This document shows positions 33,729 to 34,693 of a stretch of DNA of 34,693 bases, piece after piece. Origin of the DNA: Phycisphaerales bacterium (GTDB taxonomy: Bacteria; Planctomycetota; Phycisphaerae; Phycisphaerales; SM1A02); the NCBI GenBank assembly GCA_028278245.1, contig JANQEQ010000038.1, positions 1 to 34,693 on the forward strand, in the 5' to 3' direction. A model generated the notes under the pieces. It did no database searches, had not been told where the DNA came from, and saw only the letters and a list, made by a program, of their open reading frames with translations. A program made the translations under genes and the position numbers. The first letter of the stretch is position 1; each line of letters begins with the position of its first letter.

Positions 33729-34693
33729 GCCGTCACTTCCTGAACCGGTGAATTGATCAAATCCTTTTTCATTTCCTGTCTGCGATACTTGAACCATGCC
33801 TGACATGATCCTTCACTGCTGACCATGCACGGACCGATCGGATTGATGGGCGAACAGACCGTGGCAAACAGCGCGCAATCCGAGGGCGCAGCCCGGCCGG
33901 TGATGACCTCACCGCATCGACAGCCAGCCGGCTCGTGATCTTCACCCAATTGAAGATCAAACCGTTGGAATGCGTCGAACTGAGCGAACTCCGGTCGCAG
34001 ATCAAGACCACTCTCAGGCATAATCCCCAATGCTCGCCATGTTGCATCTCCGGGAACGAATACCTTTTCTATCAATGCCCATGCATTCGGGTTACCCTTC
34101 TCGTGGACCACCTCGGGATAAAGATTCTCCAATCGGGATTCACCTGCTGCGATCTGTTTCGTCAGACGCATCACCCCTTCCATGATCTGCAGTGATTCAA
34201 ATCCCGAGATGACACACGGTTTTCGGTACAGGTCGACAATTCCACGGTACGTCCCGGCTCCGATGATCACGCTTACGTGGCCGGGACAGAGAAAACCATC
34301 CACCATAATGTCAGGATCGTCCAGCAAAGTTTTCATTGCGGGAATCACCAGTTTATGACAGGGCAAAACCGTATAGTTCGCCAGTCCCAGTTTGTTAGCG
34401 GTCAGGACTGAAGCAGCTGTTGCCGGAGCGGTGGTTTCAAAACCAACTGCTGCAAACACTACCTGCCGATCGGGCCTGGCTTGAGCCAGTTCAATTGCTT
34501 CCATCGTCGATGTGATAACCTGCACATCCGCTCCCCGGCTCCGTGCAAGTTCAAGTGAACCGCCTGATCCAGTGACGCGCATCATGTCGCCATAAGTTGC
34601 CAACGTGATATCGTCATGGTTCCCCAGATCAATCAAAGCATCGATATAGCGCTGAGCCGTCACGCAAACCGGGCAACCCGGGCCGCTCACCAA
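33725..34693 (-). CDS. hypD: Hydrogenase Fe-CN/CO assembly protein HypD (N-terminus beyond the window)
   Basis: HypD is the Fe-S scaffold that, with HypC, assembles Fe(CN)2CO. The visible 322 residues include GPGCPVCVT at the edge, PCHKLVIPAM, CPGHVSVIIG, and the C-terminal cluster cysteines in AGCRCGEVITG and PSDCALFATVC. The frame has no true start inside the window: the first codon shown is an internal TTG, and the normal protein has about 40-50 more residues. hypC and hypF are expected further upstream. Confidence 0.95.
   Translation of the reverse strand: MVSGPGCPVCVTAQRYIDALIDLGNHDDITLATYGDMMRVTGSGGSLELARSRGADVQVITSTMEAIELAQARPDRQVVFAAVGFETTAPATAASVLTANKLGLANYTVLPCHKLVIPAMKTLLDDPDIMVDGFLCPGHVSVIIGAGTYRGIVDLYRKPCVISGFESLQIMEGVMRLTKQIAAGESRLENLYPEVVHEKGNPNAWALIEKVFVPGDATWRALGIMPESGLDLRPEFAQFDAFQRFDLQLGEDHEPAGCRCGEVITGRAAPSDCALFATVCSPINPIGPCMVSSEGSCQAWFKYRRQEMKKDLINSPVQEVTA

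Noticed and set aside
34691..34693. Start of hypD at the right edge
   Set aside because: The codon is an internal TTG just before GPGCPVC; the N-terminal part lies beyond the window.
1..34693. tRNA genes, rRNA genes, CRISPR arrays, insertion sequences
   Set aside because: No repeat arrays, transposase motifs, or tRNA-like T-loop/acceptor patterns were seen on reading both strands, though a covariance-model search was not possible.

Overview
The window is a compact, gene-dense chromosomal segment (about 31 genes, roughly 50% GC by eye) from a diderm bacterium. An exosortase/EpsI pair, an MCE lipid-transport pair, a MuiA/DUF4139 protein, zf-TFIIB zinc-ribbon and DUF4190 proteins, and a group 3d hydrogenase together suggest a Planctomycetota-like (possibly Phycisphaerae) or related environmental lineage. 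This placement is an inference; no rRNA or other phylogenetic marker is present. I see no tRNA, rRNA, CRISPR array, transposase or integrase.

Layout. At 1-63 there is probably the tail of an upstream gene, followed by murA (234-1535, +). A seven-gene minus-strand run (8349 down to 1517) encodes a DUF4190 membrane protein, an MlaF-like ATPase, an MlaD/MCE protein, an alpha/beta hydrolase, the FetA/FetB iron-export ABC pair and a SpoU/TrmH-type RNA methyltransferase. Next come murD (+), pyrD (-), a TPR-YggX fusion (+), a MuiA-like protein (-), ribF and an nrnA-like DHH phosphoesterase (+), a double zinc-ribbon protein (+) and a secreted or membrane-anchored unknown (+). At 16573-20233 a minus-strand operon holds an LTA-synthase-like sulfatase-fold enzyme, an exosortase-family protein and an EpsI-like protein. 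The exosortase lacks the family's catalytic cysteine, and this locus is the most unusual part of the window.

At 20384-24032 a minus-strand operon encodes a DUF438/PAS protein, a DUF1858 plus DUF2249-like protein and a PepSY-type membrane protein with beta-propeller-like inserts. It ends in a recognisable intrinsic terminator and looks like a redox/NO/Fe-S stress module. From 24349 to the right edge lies a hydrogen metabolism locus. It contains hypA-hypB, a six-TM sensor kinase on the opposite strand, and a minus-strand cluster hypD-hypE-hoxF-hoxU-hoxY-hoxH-protease-response regulator. HoxFUYH is a Ralstonia-type soluble NAD-reducing [NiFe] hydrogenase. HypA/B insert nickel, HypD/E build the Fe(CN)2CO group (HypC and HypF are not in the window), and the protease trims the HoxH C-terminus. 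The receiver-only regulator is translationally coupled to the hydrogenase genes and lies tail-to-tail with the kinase, so the two probably form a locus-specific signalling pair.
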